This document shows, piece after piece, positions 1-7,808 of a DNA stretch of 64,000 bases. The DNA is from Variovorax sp. OK212 (GTDB lineage Bacteria; Pseudomonadota; Gammaproteobacteria; Burkholderiales; Burkholderiaceae_C), in NCBI RefSeq assembly GCF_900112425.1, contig NZ_FOLP01000014.1:1-64000 (forward strand), read 5' to 3'. The number at the start of each line of letters is the position of its first letter. The first letter of the stretch is position 1. The notes beneath the pieces are model-generated. The model saw only the letters and a program-made list of their open reading frames with translations. It ran no database searches and was not told where the DNA came from. Made by a program: the position numbers and the translations under genes.

Positions 1-177
1 TTTCGAAGACCTTTTTCTCAACCCACTCAATCAACTCCTAAGAGCTCGCCCCGAAGAGCTTGATCGCTGCAACATCTTGCGATGCGCTGTCAGCCAAGCC
101 CTCGAGTATATGGCAGTTTTTGGCTCGCGCAAGACTGGCCGAAAGTTTTCACGCGAAAAGTCTTCCGCCTTTCCTGC

Positions 178-212
178 CTCTATATAGACCGACCCACCAC
201 CCCTATATAGAG
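178..212. promoter_or_regulatory. AT-rich perfect inverted repeat upstream of uup
   Basis: Two 10-base arms, CTCTATATAG (178-187) and CTATATAGAG (203-212), are exact reverse complements separated by 15 bases. They end 56 bases before the uup start. TATATA cores are rare in this high-GC sequence, so the element stands out. It could be an operator, a hairpin in the leader, or a pair of oppositely facing -10 boxes. The rest of the first 268 bases shows no gene I can support. Confidence 0.4.
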
Positions 213-268
213 AAGCCCTTCTCCCCTGGCCGCCCTCCCCTGGTGGCACCTCCGATAATTCGCGCCAC

Positions 269-2176
269 ATGGCACTCATCACACTCCTCAACGCCCAATT
301 GGCGTTCGGTCACGTCCCGCTGCTGGATCATGCGGACTTCTCTCTTCTCGAATCGGAACGTGTCGGCCTGATCGGCCGCAACGGTGCGGGCAAGTCGTCG
401 ATGCTCAAGATACTGGGCGGCCTGGAGAAGGCCGACGACGGCACCCTGCAGCTGCAGCAGAACCTCCGGGTCGCCTATGTGGCGCAGGAACCCGCGCTGG
501 ACATGGATTCGGACGTCTTCACCGCCGCCAGCCAGGGCCTGGCTCCCGTCATTGCCGTGCGCGACCTGTACCTCTCCGGCGCGGAAGGCCTGGACCTCGA
601 CGCCCTGCAGTCGCAGATCGAGGCCTACGACGCCTGGAACTGGGAGCAGCGCGTCGAAGAAACGCTGCACCGCCTCCACCTCGACCGCGACGCGCGCGTC
701 GGCTCCCTCTCCGGCGGCACCCGCAAGCGCGTCGCCCTGGCCCAGGCCCTGGTGGCCGCGCCCGACGTCCTCCTGCTGGACGAGCCCACCAACCACCTGG
801 ACCTCGACTCCATCGAGTGGCTCGAACAGCTGCTGATCGACTTCAAGGGCAGCATCGTCACCATCACCCACGACCGCAGCTTCCTGAACCGCGTCGCCAC
901 CCGCATCGTCGAGCTCGACCGGGGCAAGCTGAACTCCTACCCCGGCAACTTCGAGCAGTACCTGCTGCAAAAGGAAGAGCAGCTCGCCCAGGAAGCGGTG
1001 ATCAGCGCCAAGGCCGACAAGCTCCTGGCCCAGGAAGAGATCTGGATCCGCAAGGGCGTCGAGGCCCGCCGCACCCGCAGCCAGAGCCGCATCACCCGCC
1101 TGCAGGAGCTGCGCGCCAGCCGCTCCGCCCGCCGCGAGGTGCAGGGCAGCGTCAACATGGACGTGGCCTCGGGCCAGTCCAGCGGCAAGATCGTGGCCGA
1201 GCTCACCGAGGCGACCAAGTCCTTCGGCGAGAAGACCGTCATCCGCGGCTTCAGCGGTACCCTCCTGCGCGGCGACAAGGTCGGCCTGCTCGGCCCGAAC
1301 GGCGCGGGCAAGACCACCTTGCTGAAGCTGATCCTGGGCGAGCTCGAGCCCGACAGCGGCAAGATCCGCCGCGGCACCAACCTGCAGGTGGCGTACTTCG
1401 ACCAGATGCGCGACAAGCTCGACCTCGACGCCACGCTGGAAGACTTCATCAGCCCCGGCAGCGAGTGGATCGAGATCGGCAGCCAGAAGAAGCACGTCAA
1501 GAGCTACCTGTCGGACTTCCTGTTCTCCCCCGCGCGCGCCAACTCCCCCGTGCGATCGCTCAGCGGCGGCGAACGCAACCGCCTGCTGCTGGCCCGCCTG
1601 TTCGCGCGCCCGGCCAACGTGCTGGTGCTCGACGAGCCGACCAACGACCTGGACATCGACACGCTCGAGCTGCTCGAAAGCCTGCTGCAGGACTACGACG
1701 GCACCGTGTTCCTCGTGAGCCACGACCGGACCTTCCTCGACAACGTGGTGACCAGCACCATCGCCTATGAAGGCGACGGCCGCTGGCGCGAGTACGAAGG
1801 CAGCGTGCAGGACTGGCTGGTCCAGTCCAAGCGCGCCCGCGAGATCGCCGAGCAGCGCCAGGCCTCCGCCCCAGCCGCCTCGCCGGCGGCGGCACCCGCC
1901 TCCGCACCGGCCGCGGAAGCCATCGCCCCCAAGACGGCCGGCGCCCGCAAGAAGCTCTCCTACAAGGAACAGCGCGAGCTCGAGGCCCTCCCCGCCCAGA
2001 TCGAGGCCCTCGAAGGCGAGCAGAAGCGCATCACGGAAATGCTCGAGCTCGACGGCGGCGCCCTCTACGCCAGCGACGCCTCGCGCGCCACCGAGCTTGC
2101 CGAACGCCACGCGAAGATCGACGACGAACTGCTCGCCGCCCTCGAGCGGCAGGAAGAACTCGGCGCCGCGCGCTGA
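269..2176 (+). CDS. uup: ABC-F family ATPase, Uup-like
   Basis: This is a soluble tandem ATPase of the ABC-F class, 635 residues with no membrane segments; such proteins act on ribosomes or nucleic acids rather than in transport. The first ATPase domain has Walker A GRNGAGKSS, signature LSGGTRKR and Walker B LLLDEPTNHLDLDS. The second has GPNGAGKTT, LSGGERNR and VLDEPTNDLDIDTLELLE, the last being typical of Uup. The linker between the domains is charged and helical. The C-terminus has an Ala/Pro-rich spacer followed by a coiled-coil region (about residues 555-635), as in Uup, whose C-terminal domain binds DNA. Family membership is clear. Uup is preferred over EttA or YheS because of the C-terminal coiled coil. 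No good ribosome binding site is visible before the ATG. Confidence 0.93.
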   Translation: MALITLLNAQLAFGHVPLLDHADFSLLESERVGLIGRNGAGKSSMLKILGGLEKADDGTLQLQQNLRVAYVAQEPALDMDSDVFTAASQGLAPVIAVRDLYLSGAEGLDLDALQSQIEAYDAWNWEQRVEETLHRLHLDRDARVGSLSGGTRKRVALAQALVAAPDVLLLDEPTNHLDLDSIEWLEQLLIDFKGSIVTITHDRSFLNRVATRIVELDRGKLNSYPGNFEQYLLQKEEQLAQEAVISAKADKLLAQEEIWIRKGVEARRTRSQSRITRLQELRASRSARREVQGSVNMDVASGQSSGKIVAELTEATKSFGEKTVIRGFSGTLLRGDKVGLLGPNGAGKTTLLKLILGELEPDSGKIRRGTNLQVAYFDQMRDKLDLDATLEDFISPGSEWIEIGSQKKHVKSYLSDFLFSPARANSPVRSLSGGERNRLLLARLFARPANVLVLDEPTNDLDIDTLELLESLLQDYDGTVFLVSHDRTFLDNVVTSTIAYEGDGRWREYEGSVQDWLVQSKRAREIAEQRQASAPAASPAAAPASAPAAEAIAPKTAGARKKLSYKEQRELEALPAQIEALEGEQKRITEMLELDGGALYASDASRATELAERHAKIDDELLAALERQEELGAAR

Positions 2177-2285
2177 GTTCGACGCCATAAGGAAACGCCA
2201 GCGCGGTCGTCCGCCCGTCCGACGCGCGGCGCCCGCCGACTAGGCTATACATGCGGCTTCTCCCTCCAAGCCCCGGGAAAGCCGC

Positions 2286-4040
2286 ATGCCTTCTTCCTTC
2301 CAGCCGTTTTTCCGCCGGTCCGCCGCGCTGCTCGCGCTCCTGATCCTCGGCGCCTGCGCGCAACTCCCGCAGAACGTCGAACGGCCCGTGTCGACCGCGA
2401 TCCAGGCGCCGGCCACCGGCACCGCGCTGGCCGACCTGGTGCAGCAGCGGCGCCAGGCCGAGAAGGCGCGCTACGAATCCGGCTTCCTGCTGCTGGGCGG
2501 CCCGCAGGCCGCGTACGGCAGCCGGCTCGCGCTGGTCGAAGGCGCGCAGAAGACGCTCGACCTGCAGTACTACGCCATCCACGCCGACGCCAGCACCGGC
2601 CGGCTGGTGCGCGGCCTGCGCGCGGCGGCCGAGCGCGGCGTGCGCGTGCGGGTGCTGCTGGACGACTTCCACACCACCGGGCGCGACGCGCTGGTGCTGG
2701 GCCTGGCCTTCATTCCCAACATCGAGATGCGGCTGTTCAACCCGCTGGCCGGCTCACGCGACTCGACCTTCAGCCGCCTCTTCAACTCGATCGACGACGC
2801 CTCGCGCATCCAGCAGCGCATGCACAACAAGCTGTTCCTGGCCGACAACGTGCTCGGCGTCACGGGCGGGCGCAACCTGGGCGACGCCTACTTCGGCAAT
2901 GCGACCAACGGCAACTTCGTCGATGTCGACGTGCTGGCGGCCGGCCCGATCGTGCAGGACCTGTCGGGCAGCTTCGACAGCTACTGGAACAACGAGCGCG
3001 CCTACCCGGTGCAGTCGCTGGTGACGCGCGACGAGCTGCAGGCCATGCGCGAGCGCGCGAAGAAGGCCGACCAGGAGCTGGTCGAGCAAGCCACGCGCGA
3101 CCCGGACGACAAACCCGGCGCCGACGCGCCCCCCACCGCCGAGCAGCGCGCCCGCGCCTGGGACGAGAAGCCGCTCGACCTGCGCACCGCCACCTTCGTC
3201 TGGGCGCCGGCCGTGATGCTGGCCGACAAGCCCGGCAAGATCGCCGCCGACTCCGGCCCCGGCGCCGCCAAGGCGCCCGGCCTCGTGGTCAGCCGGCCCG
3301 ACGACAAGGCGAGCGCCTCGCGCGGCGTGGCCTCGCTGGAAGCCGCCTCCGACCTGGCCGCCAGCGGCGACACCGTGGTCGAGGGCCTGCTGCAGCTGAT
3401 CGGCCAGGCGCGCTCCGACCTGCTCATCATTTCGCCCTACTTCGTGCCCGGCAAGGACATGCTGCAGGCCTTCTCCTCGGCGCGTGCGCGGGGCGTGCGC
3501 ATCCGGGTGCTGACGAACTCGCTGGCATCGAACGACGCGCCGGTGGCGCACGTGGGCTACGCACGCCACCGCGAGGCGCTGCTGAAGATGGGCATCGAGC
3601 TGTACGAGCTGCGCAGCGAGCAGACGAGCTTCGGCAGCGTGTTCGGCTCCACGGGAAGCAGCGGTGGCGGGAGCGGTGCAGGGAGCGGAGCGGGCAGCGT
3701 CACCGGCGAATCGCGCGCGATGCTGCATTCCAAGGTGCTGGTGATGGACGGCCGGCTGCTGGTGGTCGGCTCGATGAACCTCGATCTGCGCTCGCAGCTG
3801 CAGAACACCGAGATCGCGCTGCTGATCCGCAGCAACGAGCTGTCGCGCGCGGCGTCGGCACAGATCGAGCGCGGCATGGCCGAGCGCTCATGGCACGTGG
3901 AACTGGTCGACGGCGCGCTGGTGTGGCGCGCCCCGAAGGACAGCGACCTGAAGGACGCCACCACCGAGCCCGACACCAGCCTGTCGCTGCGGCTGATGCT
4001 CAGGCTCTTCGGACCGCTGGCGCCCGACGCGCTGCTCTGA
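2286..4040 (+). CDS. Phospholipase D-like lipoprotein
   Basis: This is a 584-residue member of the phospholipase D/cardiolipin synthase superfamily. The N-terminus is a lipoprotein signal with lipobox LGAC, so the protein is probably tethered to a membrane in the periplasm. Both HKD motifs are present: the first around MHNKLFLADN with GGRNLGDAYF, the second around MLHSKVLVMDG followed by GSMNLDLRS. Between them is a variable insertion (about residues 270-370) rich in Pro, Asp and Lys, and a Gly/Ser-rich loop lies just before the second motif. The enzyme probably transfers or hydrolyses phosphatidyl groups; the substrate cannot be read from the sequence. It stands alone after uup and converges on the copper locus. 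Confidence 0.85.
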   Translation: MPSSFQPFFRRSAALLALLILGACAQLPQNVERPVSTAIQAPATGTALADLVQQRRQAEKARYESGFLLLGGPQAAYGSRLALVEGAQKTLDLQYYAIHADASTGRLVRGLRAAAERGVRVRVLLDDFHTTGRDALVLGLAFIPNIEMRLFNPLAGSRDSTFSRLFNSIDDASRIQQRMHNKLFLADNVLGVTGGRNLGDAYFGNATNGNFVDVDVLAAGPIVQDLSGSFDSYWNNERAYPVQSLVTRDELQAMRERAKKADQELVEQATRDPDDKPGADAPPTAEQRARAWDEKPLDLRTATFVWAPAVMLADKPGKIAADSGPGAAKAPGLVVSRPDDKASASRGVASLEAASDLAASGDTVVEGLLQLIGQARSDLLIISPYFVPGKDMLQAFSSARARGVRIRVLTNSLASNDAPVAHVGYARHREALLKMGIELYELRSEQTSFGSVFGSTGSSGGGSGAGSGAGSVTGESRAMLHSKVLVMDGRLLVVGSMNLDLRSQLQNTEIALLIRSNELSRAASAQIERGMAERSWHVELVDGALVWRAPKDSDLKDATTEPDTSLSLRLMLRLFGPLAPDALL

Positions 4041-4055
4041 CGAAGCCCGGCAGCG

Positions 4056-4967
4056 TCAGTGCTTGTGCTCGTGCGCCGCACCGGCGGCATCGGCACCCTC
4101 GGGCGCGCCCACCGGCAGCGTGACGTCCAGCGCGGTCTTCACGCCCTTGGCATCCTCGAACTTCAGCGTCATCGGCACGCTGGCGCCCTTGGCCAATGCG
4201 CCCTTCAGGTCGGTCATCATCACGTGGTAGCCGCCGGGCTTGAGCTCGACGGTCTGGCCCGCTGGCAACTCGAGCCCGCCGGGGAGTTCGCGCATCTTCA
4301 TGACGTCGCCTTCCATCTTCATCTCGTGCACTTCGGCGTTGCCGGCCGCGGGGGTCGAGATGCTCACCAGCTTCGTGCCGGTGGGCGCGGTGAGCTTCAT
4401 GAAGGCGCCGGTGCCGCTCTGGCCCGGCACCGACTGGCGCACCCACGCGTCGCGCACGTCGACCGTGGCCACGCCCTGCGCCACCACGTTCAGCCTGGCG
4501 GCCGGGCTCTTCAGGCCGGCCGTCGAGTTGCCCGAGGCCGGCACCTCGGCCCAGTCGGCCGCGCCGGTGTCGCAGGTCTGCAGCACCTTGAACCACAGCG
4601 TGCCCGGCGCCGCGGGCACCTTGCCGCGCAGCACGAACTCGGCGCGCTCGCTGCTGGGCAGCGCGCTGTCGGGGGTCTCGGCGGTCCAGCGCACTTCGCC
4701 GTCGCCGCTCTTCTGCACGTCGAGCTTCCAGCCCTTGCGCGCCTGCGCGTCGCTCAGCACGAAGCCCTTGGGCAGGCGCACCGCCAGGCCAGTGGTCGCC
4801 TTGGCGCCCTGGCAGGCGTGGCCGACGCGGAAGGCCGCGCTGTAGTCGCTGCCCACGGTGGCGGCGCCCGGCGGCAGCGTGACGTGTGCGAAAACGGCGC
4901 TCACGCCCGTCAGCATTGCGCATGCCGCTATGGTTTTGAGAGTAGTCGTCAGATTCTTCGGGCTCAT
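4056..4967 (-). CDS. YcnI-like (DUF1775) plus PCu(A)C copper chaperone fusion
   Basis: This is a 303-residue exported protein that joins two copper-handling domains. A Sec signal (residues 1-27) ends AVFA, leaving His28 as the predicted first mature residue (HVTLPPGAATVG). That matches the known copper site of YcnI proteins, where the N-terminal His helps bind Cu(II). The DUF1775 domain spans about residues 28-160. The C-terminal PCu(A)C domain carries the HxM-type copper ligands: VHEMKM, then VMKM, then GYHVMM. The chain ends in a His-rich HEHKH tail. It lies downstream of a TonB receptor and a DUF2946 gene on the same strand, a grouping that suggests copper acquisition or delivery to cytochrome oxidase. 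Copper is inferred from these families, not shown. Confidence 0.85.
   Translation of the reverse strand: MSPKNLTTTLKTIAACAMLTGVSAVFAHVTLPPGAATVGSDYSAAFRVGHACQGAKATTGLAVRLPKGFVLSDAQARKGWKLDVQKSGDGEVRWTAETPDSALPSSERAEFVLRGKVPAAPGTLWFKVLQTCDTGAADWAEVPASGNSTAGLKSPAARLNVVAQGVATVDVRDAWVRQSVPGQSGTGAFMKLTAPTGTKLVSISTPAAGNAEVHEMKMEGDVMKMRELPGGLELPAGQTVELKPGGYHVMMTDLKGALAKGASVPMTLKFEDAKGVKTALDVTLPVGAPEGADAAGAAHEHKH
4917..4942. repeat. 26-base direct repeat, copy 1 (inside signal-peptide coding)
   Basis: A 26-base sequence beginning TGCGCATGCC and ending TTTTGAGAG recurs exactly at 7398-7423. Here it encodes part of the signal peptide of the YcnI-PCuAC protein (LKTIAACA on the minus strand). The second copy lies between genes. 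Confidence 0.75.
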
Positions 4968-4998
4968 GTGGTGTCGTCCTTGAAGGTGGTTGTGGGAG

Positions 4999-7341
4999 TC
5001 AAAGGTCGAACTTGAGTTCGGCCACGTAGGTGCGTTGCGGGTACGGGTGGAAGGCCCAGTACCTGTTGTTGTTCAGGTTGTCGATGCCGAAGGACGCGCT
5101 CCACTGCCGGTCGATCCGGTAGCGTATGCGCGCGTCGACCACGAAGAACTTCGAGAAGCCCATGTACGCGAAGCCGTTGGGGTCGCTGTTGTCGAGCGTG
5201 CCGTACTGCTTGCCGCTGTAGCGCGCGCCGACGGTGTAGCTCCACCTGGCGTCGGGCCGGTAGGTGGCCAGCAAGGACGCGCGCACCTTGGGCACGCGCG
5301 GCTGGTCGTGGCCGACGCTGGCCGCAAAGCCGCTGTTGGCGGCGATCTTCGAGCGGGTCAGCGTGAGGCTGCCGCTCAGGTCGAAGCCCTGCACGCCCAC
5401 GTCGACCGCGTTCAGCGCCACCTCGAGCCCGCGCGTGCGGATGGCGTCGACGTTCTGCACCGTGTTCACGAGGTTGCTGAGGGCCTGGCTGTACAGCGCG
5501 TCCCTGGTGTTCTCGAAGAACAGCGTGGTGCGCAGCACGCCGTCGAGCCCCCAGCCCTTCAGGTCGCGCTCGGCGCTGAGCTCGGTGGTCCACGAGCGCT
5601 CGGGGCGCAGGTTCGGGTCGGTGGCCACGATCTGGTTGCCATTGATCGAGCCCTGGTAGAGCTCGCTCACGGTCGGCATGCGCACGGCGCGCCCGGTCGA
5701 GGCCTTCAGCAGCCAGTCGGACGTGGCCTGCCAGGCAATGGCGGCCTTGGGCGAGTCGTAGCTGTTCTTGCGCGGCTTGAAGTCCAGCAGCGTGCTGGCA
5801 TTGCCGAGCTGGCCGCCGTAGGCCTCCCAGCGCTCGTGGCGCAGGCCCAGCGTGGTCTTCCAGTCCTTCGAGAAGCGCCAGGTGTCCTGCACGTAGAGCG
5901 ACTGCAGCCGGGTGTTGCCGTTGAAGGCCGAGAACGGCGTGACGGGCGATCCGCCGGTCCAGTCGAGCGTGTTGCCCACGCTGGTGCGCAGCCGCGCGGT
6001 GTCCTGCTGGAAGCCGAAGTCGACCACGTGCGCGCCCACGCCTTCGGCCGAGCCGGTGGGCCGCCAGGTGCCGGCCGCCTTGAAGGTGTTCCAGCCGGAG
6101 CCGCCCATGTCGGTGGTGCGGCCCGGGCCGCCGTTGAAGGCGCCGGGCAGAGCGGTGGTGGGCGTGCGCGAGGTGTCGCTCGAATAATCGAACAGGCTGG
6201 CCGCCACTTCCCAGTCGAACACGCCGCCGGTGTGGCTCTTCACCGAGAGGCCGTGCATGTAGTGGGTGAGCGCGGTCTCGGTGGGCGCGAGCGCGGCGCT
6301 CGGTGAATCGAGGTTGTACGTGCGCCCGGCGATGTTCACGCGCCCGCCGTACACCGGCCGGCCGAGGGCATCGCGCAGGTACGTGTCGACGCCGCCGTGC
6401 GTGGTGTTGTTCCAGGCGCCCAGCGTGTAGGTGGCGCGCACGGTGGGCGAGAAGTCGTAGGCCAGCTTGAGCTTGGCCTGCTCCTGCGTGGTGTCGTAGA
6501 TGGTCGATCCGCCCACCAGCCACCACGGCTGGTTCGACGGGTTCAGCCCCGGCACCGCGCCGGTGACGGGCGTGCCCGCGTTGCCGACGCCACCCACGGT
6601 TCCGGCGCTCAGCAGCCGGTTGCCGAACACCAGCGCCTGCCCCTTGCTGTGGGTGCGCGAGGCGCTGAGCCACCACGACCAGTCGCCGCTGCGGCTGCCC
6701 AGCGACAGGTCGAGCTGCTGGCCGGCCGGCGACGAATGGCTGTTGTAGAGATCGAAGTTCGACACGAAGCCGCTGAGCTTCACGTGCGCCTCCAGCTGCG
6801 TGGGCATGCGCGTGACGTAGTCGACCACCGCGCCCACCGAGTTGCCGGGATACGCGGCCGAGAACGGGCCGTACAGCACGTCGACCCGCTCGATTTCTTC
6901 CGGCGACACCATGCCCCAGCGCGGCGCGTAGGTGGCGCCGTTGCCCAGCGGGTTGGACAGCATGATGCCGTCGGCAAACACCATCGAGCGCGCGCTGTTG
7001 CCCGTGCCCGAGGCGCGCGTGGCAAGCACGGCGTGGTTGAAGTCGCCGATGTAGCGCTTGCGCACCACCAGGCTCGGCAGGTACTTGAGCGCGTCCTCGC
7101 TGTCGGTGGCGTTGACGGTCTCCACGATCTGCTCGTGCGTCACGCCTTCGATGGTGGTCGGGATCTGCGCGGGCAGCGAGGTGGGGCGCCCGCCGGTCAC
7201 GGTGACGGTGCCGAGCGCGCGGCCGCCGCCGGACGCTTCAGGCGTGTCGGCGACGCTCGCCTGCTGTGCCAGCGCGGGCGCGCTGAACGGGACGATGGGG
7301 AATGCCATGGCGATCGCCAGGGCACGGGAATGCTTTTTCAC
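4999..7341 (-). CDS. TonB-dependent outer-membrane receptor
   Basis: This is an outer-membrane receptor of about 780 residues. I place the start at a GTG (7341) that gives the signal VKKHSRALAIAMAF, cut near APALAQ; a purine-rich GGAGAAGG lies just upstream. A longer in-frame ATG start at 7404 is less likely because it would put a charged 21-residue stretch before the signal. The plug domain follows (about residues 45-170, with IEGVTHEQIVETVNATDSED and IERVDVLYGPFSAAYPGNSVG), then a 22-strand-type barrel ending in an aromatic-rich strand with terminal Phe-Asp-Leu. The ligand is unknown. The neighbours (DUF2946 upstream, YcnI-PCuAC downstream) suggest copper or a copper chelate. It was probably transcribed with the downstream chaperone, 31 bases away. 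Confidence 0.88.
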   Translation of the reverse strand: MKKHSRALAIAMAFPIVPFSAPALAQQASVADTPEASGGGRALGTVTVTGGRPTSLPAQIPTTIEGVTHEQIVETVNATDSEDALKYLPSLVVRKRYIGDFNHAVLATRASGTGNSARSMVFADGIMLSNPLGNGATYAPRWGMVSPEEIERVDVLYGPFSAAYPGNSVGAVVDYVTRMPTQLEAHVKLSGFVSNFDLYNSHSSPAGQQLDLSLGSRSGDWSWWLSASRTHSKGQALVFGNRLLSAGTVGGVGNAGTPVTGAVPGLNPSNQPWWLVGGSTIYDTTQEQAKLKLAYDFSPTVRATYTLGAWNNTTHGGVDTYLRDALGRPVYGGRVNIAGRTYNLDSPSAALAPTETALTHYMHGLSVKSHTGGVFDWEVAASLFDYSSDTSRTPTTALPGAFNGGPGRTTDMGGSGWNTFKAAGTWRPTGSAEGVGAHVVDFGFQQDTARLRTSVGNTLDWTGGSPVTPFSAFNGNTRLQSLYVQDTWRFSKDWKTTLGLRHERWEAYGGQLGNASTLLDFKPRKNSYDSPKAAIAWQATSDWLLKASTGRAVRMPTVSELYQGSINGNQIVATDPNLRPERSWTTELSAERDLKGWGLDGVLRTTLFFENTRDALYSQALSNLVNTVQNVDAIRTRGLEVALNAVDVGVQGFDLSGSLTLTRSKIAANSGFAASVGHDQPRVPKVRASLLATYRPDARWSYTVGARYSGKQYGTLDNSDPNGFAYMGFSKFFVVDARIRYRIDRQWSASFGIDNLNNNRYWAFHPYPQRTYVAELKFDL

Positions 7342-7397
7342 AGGGAACCTTCTCCACGAAACTTCGAGCCAAGAAAGCCGCACGCGCACGTCAGTCG

Positions 7398-7423
7398 TGC
7401 GCATGCCGCTATGGTTTTGAGAG
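7398..7423. repeat. 26-base direct repeat, copy 2 (intergenic)
   Basis: This is the exact copy of 4917-4942, in the same orientation. It sits directly after the DUF2946 stop codon and about 57 bases upstream of the receptor start, so it falls in the receptor's likely promoter region. It may be a duplicated signal-peptide fragment or a member of a dispersed repeat family. Confidence 0.75.
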
Positions 7424-7425
7424 CG

Positions 7426-7797
7426 TCAGGAGAAAGTCGGGGGTCCGCGCGCCGGCAACGGCGCGGCGGTGGCCGCGGCCAGGCGCGCGGCGGGAATCGG
7501 CTGGAGCACGCGGCCCAGCGGCAAGGGCAGATCGAAGGCGGGAACCGCCATGGCCGGCGGCGGGGCGCCGGTCAGCACGCACAGCGGGCAGTCCATGTGG
7601 GAGGCGCCCAGCTCCTGCGCGCCGTCCTCGGTGTGGACCACCACCTTGATGGAGCCGACGCTGGAGCACACCAGCTCCATCGCCTGCGGATGCACCAGCG
7701 GCGACGCCACCGCCACGCCCAGCGACAGCACGAACCACAGCAGCACCCAGCGGCCGAGGAGGCCGACGAGGCGGGTGGGCAGACGCTGCAGGTGCAT
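7426..7797 (-). CDS. DUF2946 family protein
   Basis: This is a 123-residue protein that starts at the ATG giving MHLQRLPTRLVG. It has one N-terminal hydrophobic segment (about residues 15-33, LLGRWVLLWFVLSLGVAVAS). A short motif with metal-ligand character follows, SHMDCPLC (His, Met and a CxxC pair), and then a Pro-rich tail with more Met. That composition is typical of DUF2946, whose genes often lie beside TonB-dependent copper receptors and copper chaperones. The location here fits that pattern exactly. The biochemical role is not established. The gene begins 11 bases after the TraB/GumN stop, so the two are probably cotranscribed. Confidence 0.75.
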   Translation of the reverse strand: MHLQRLPTRLVGLLGRWVLLWFVLSLGVAVASPLVHPQAMELVCSSVGSIKVVVHTEDGAQELGASHMDCPLCVLTGAPPPAMAVPAFDLPLPLGRVLQPIPAARLAAATAAPLPARGPPTFS

Positions 7798-7808
7798 GGC
7801 GGTCGCGA

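Noticed and set aside
203..2188. Long open frame antisense to uup
   Set aside because: Its product is a low-complexity Ala/Gly/Val/Leu sequence with no motif, typical of a shadow frame in high-GC DNA; the opposite strand encodes a clear ABC-F ATPase.
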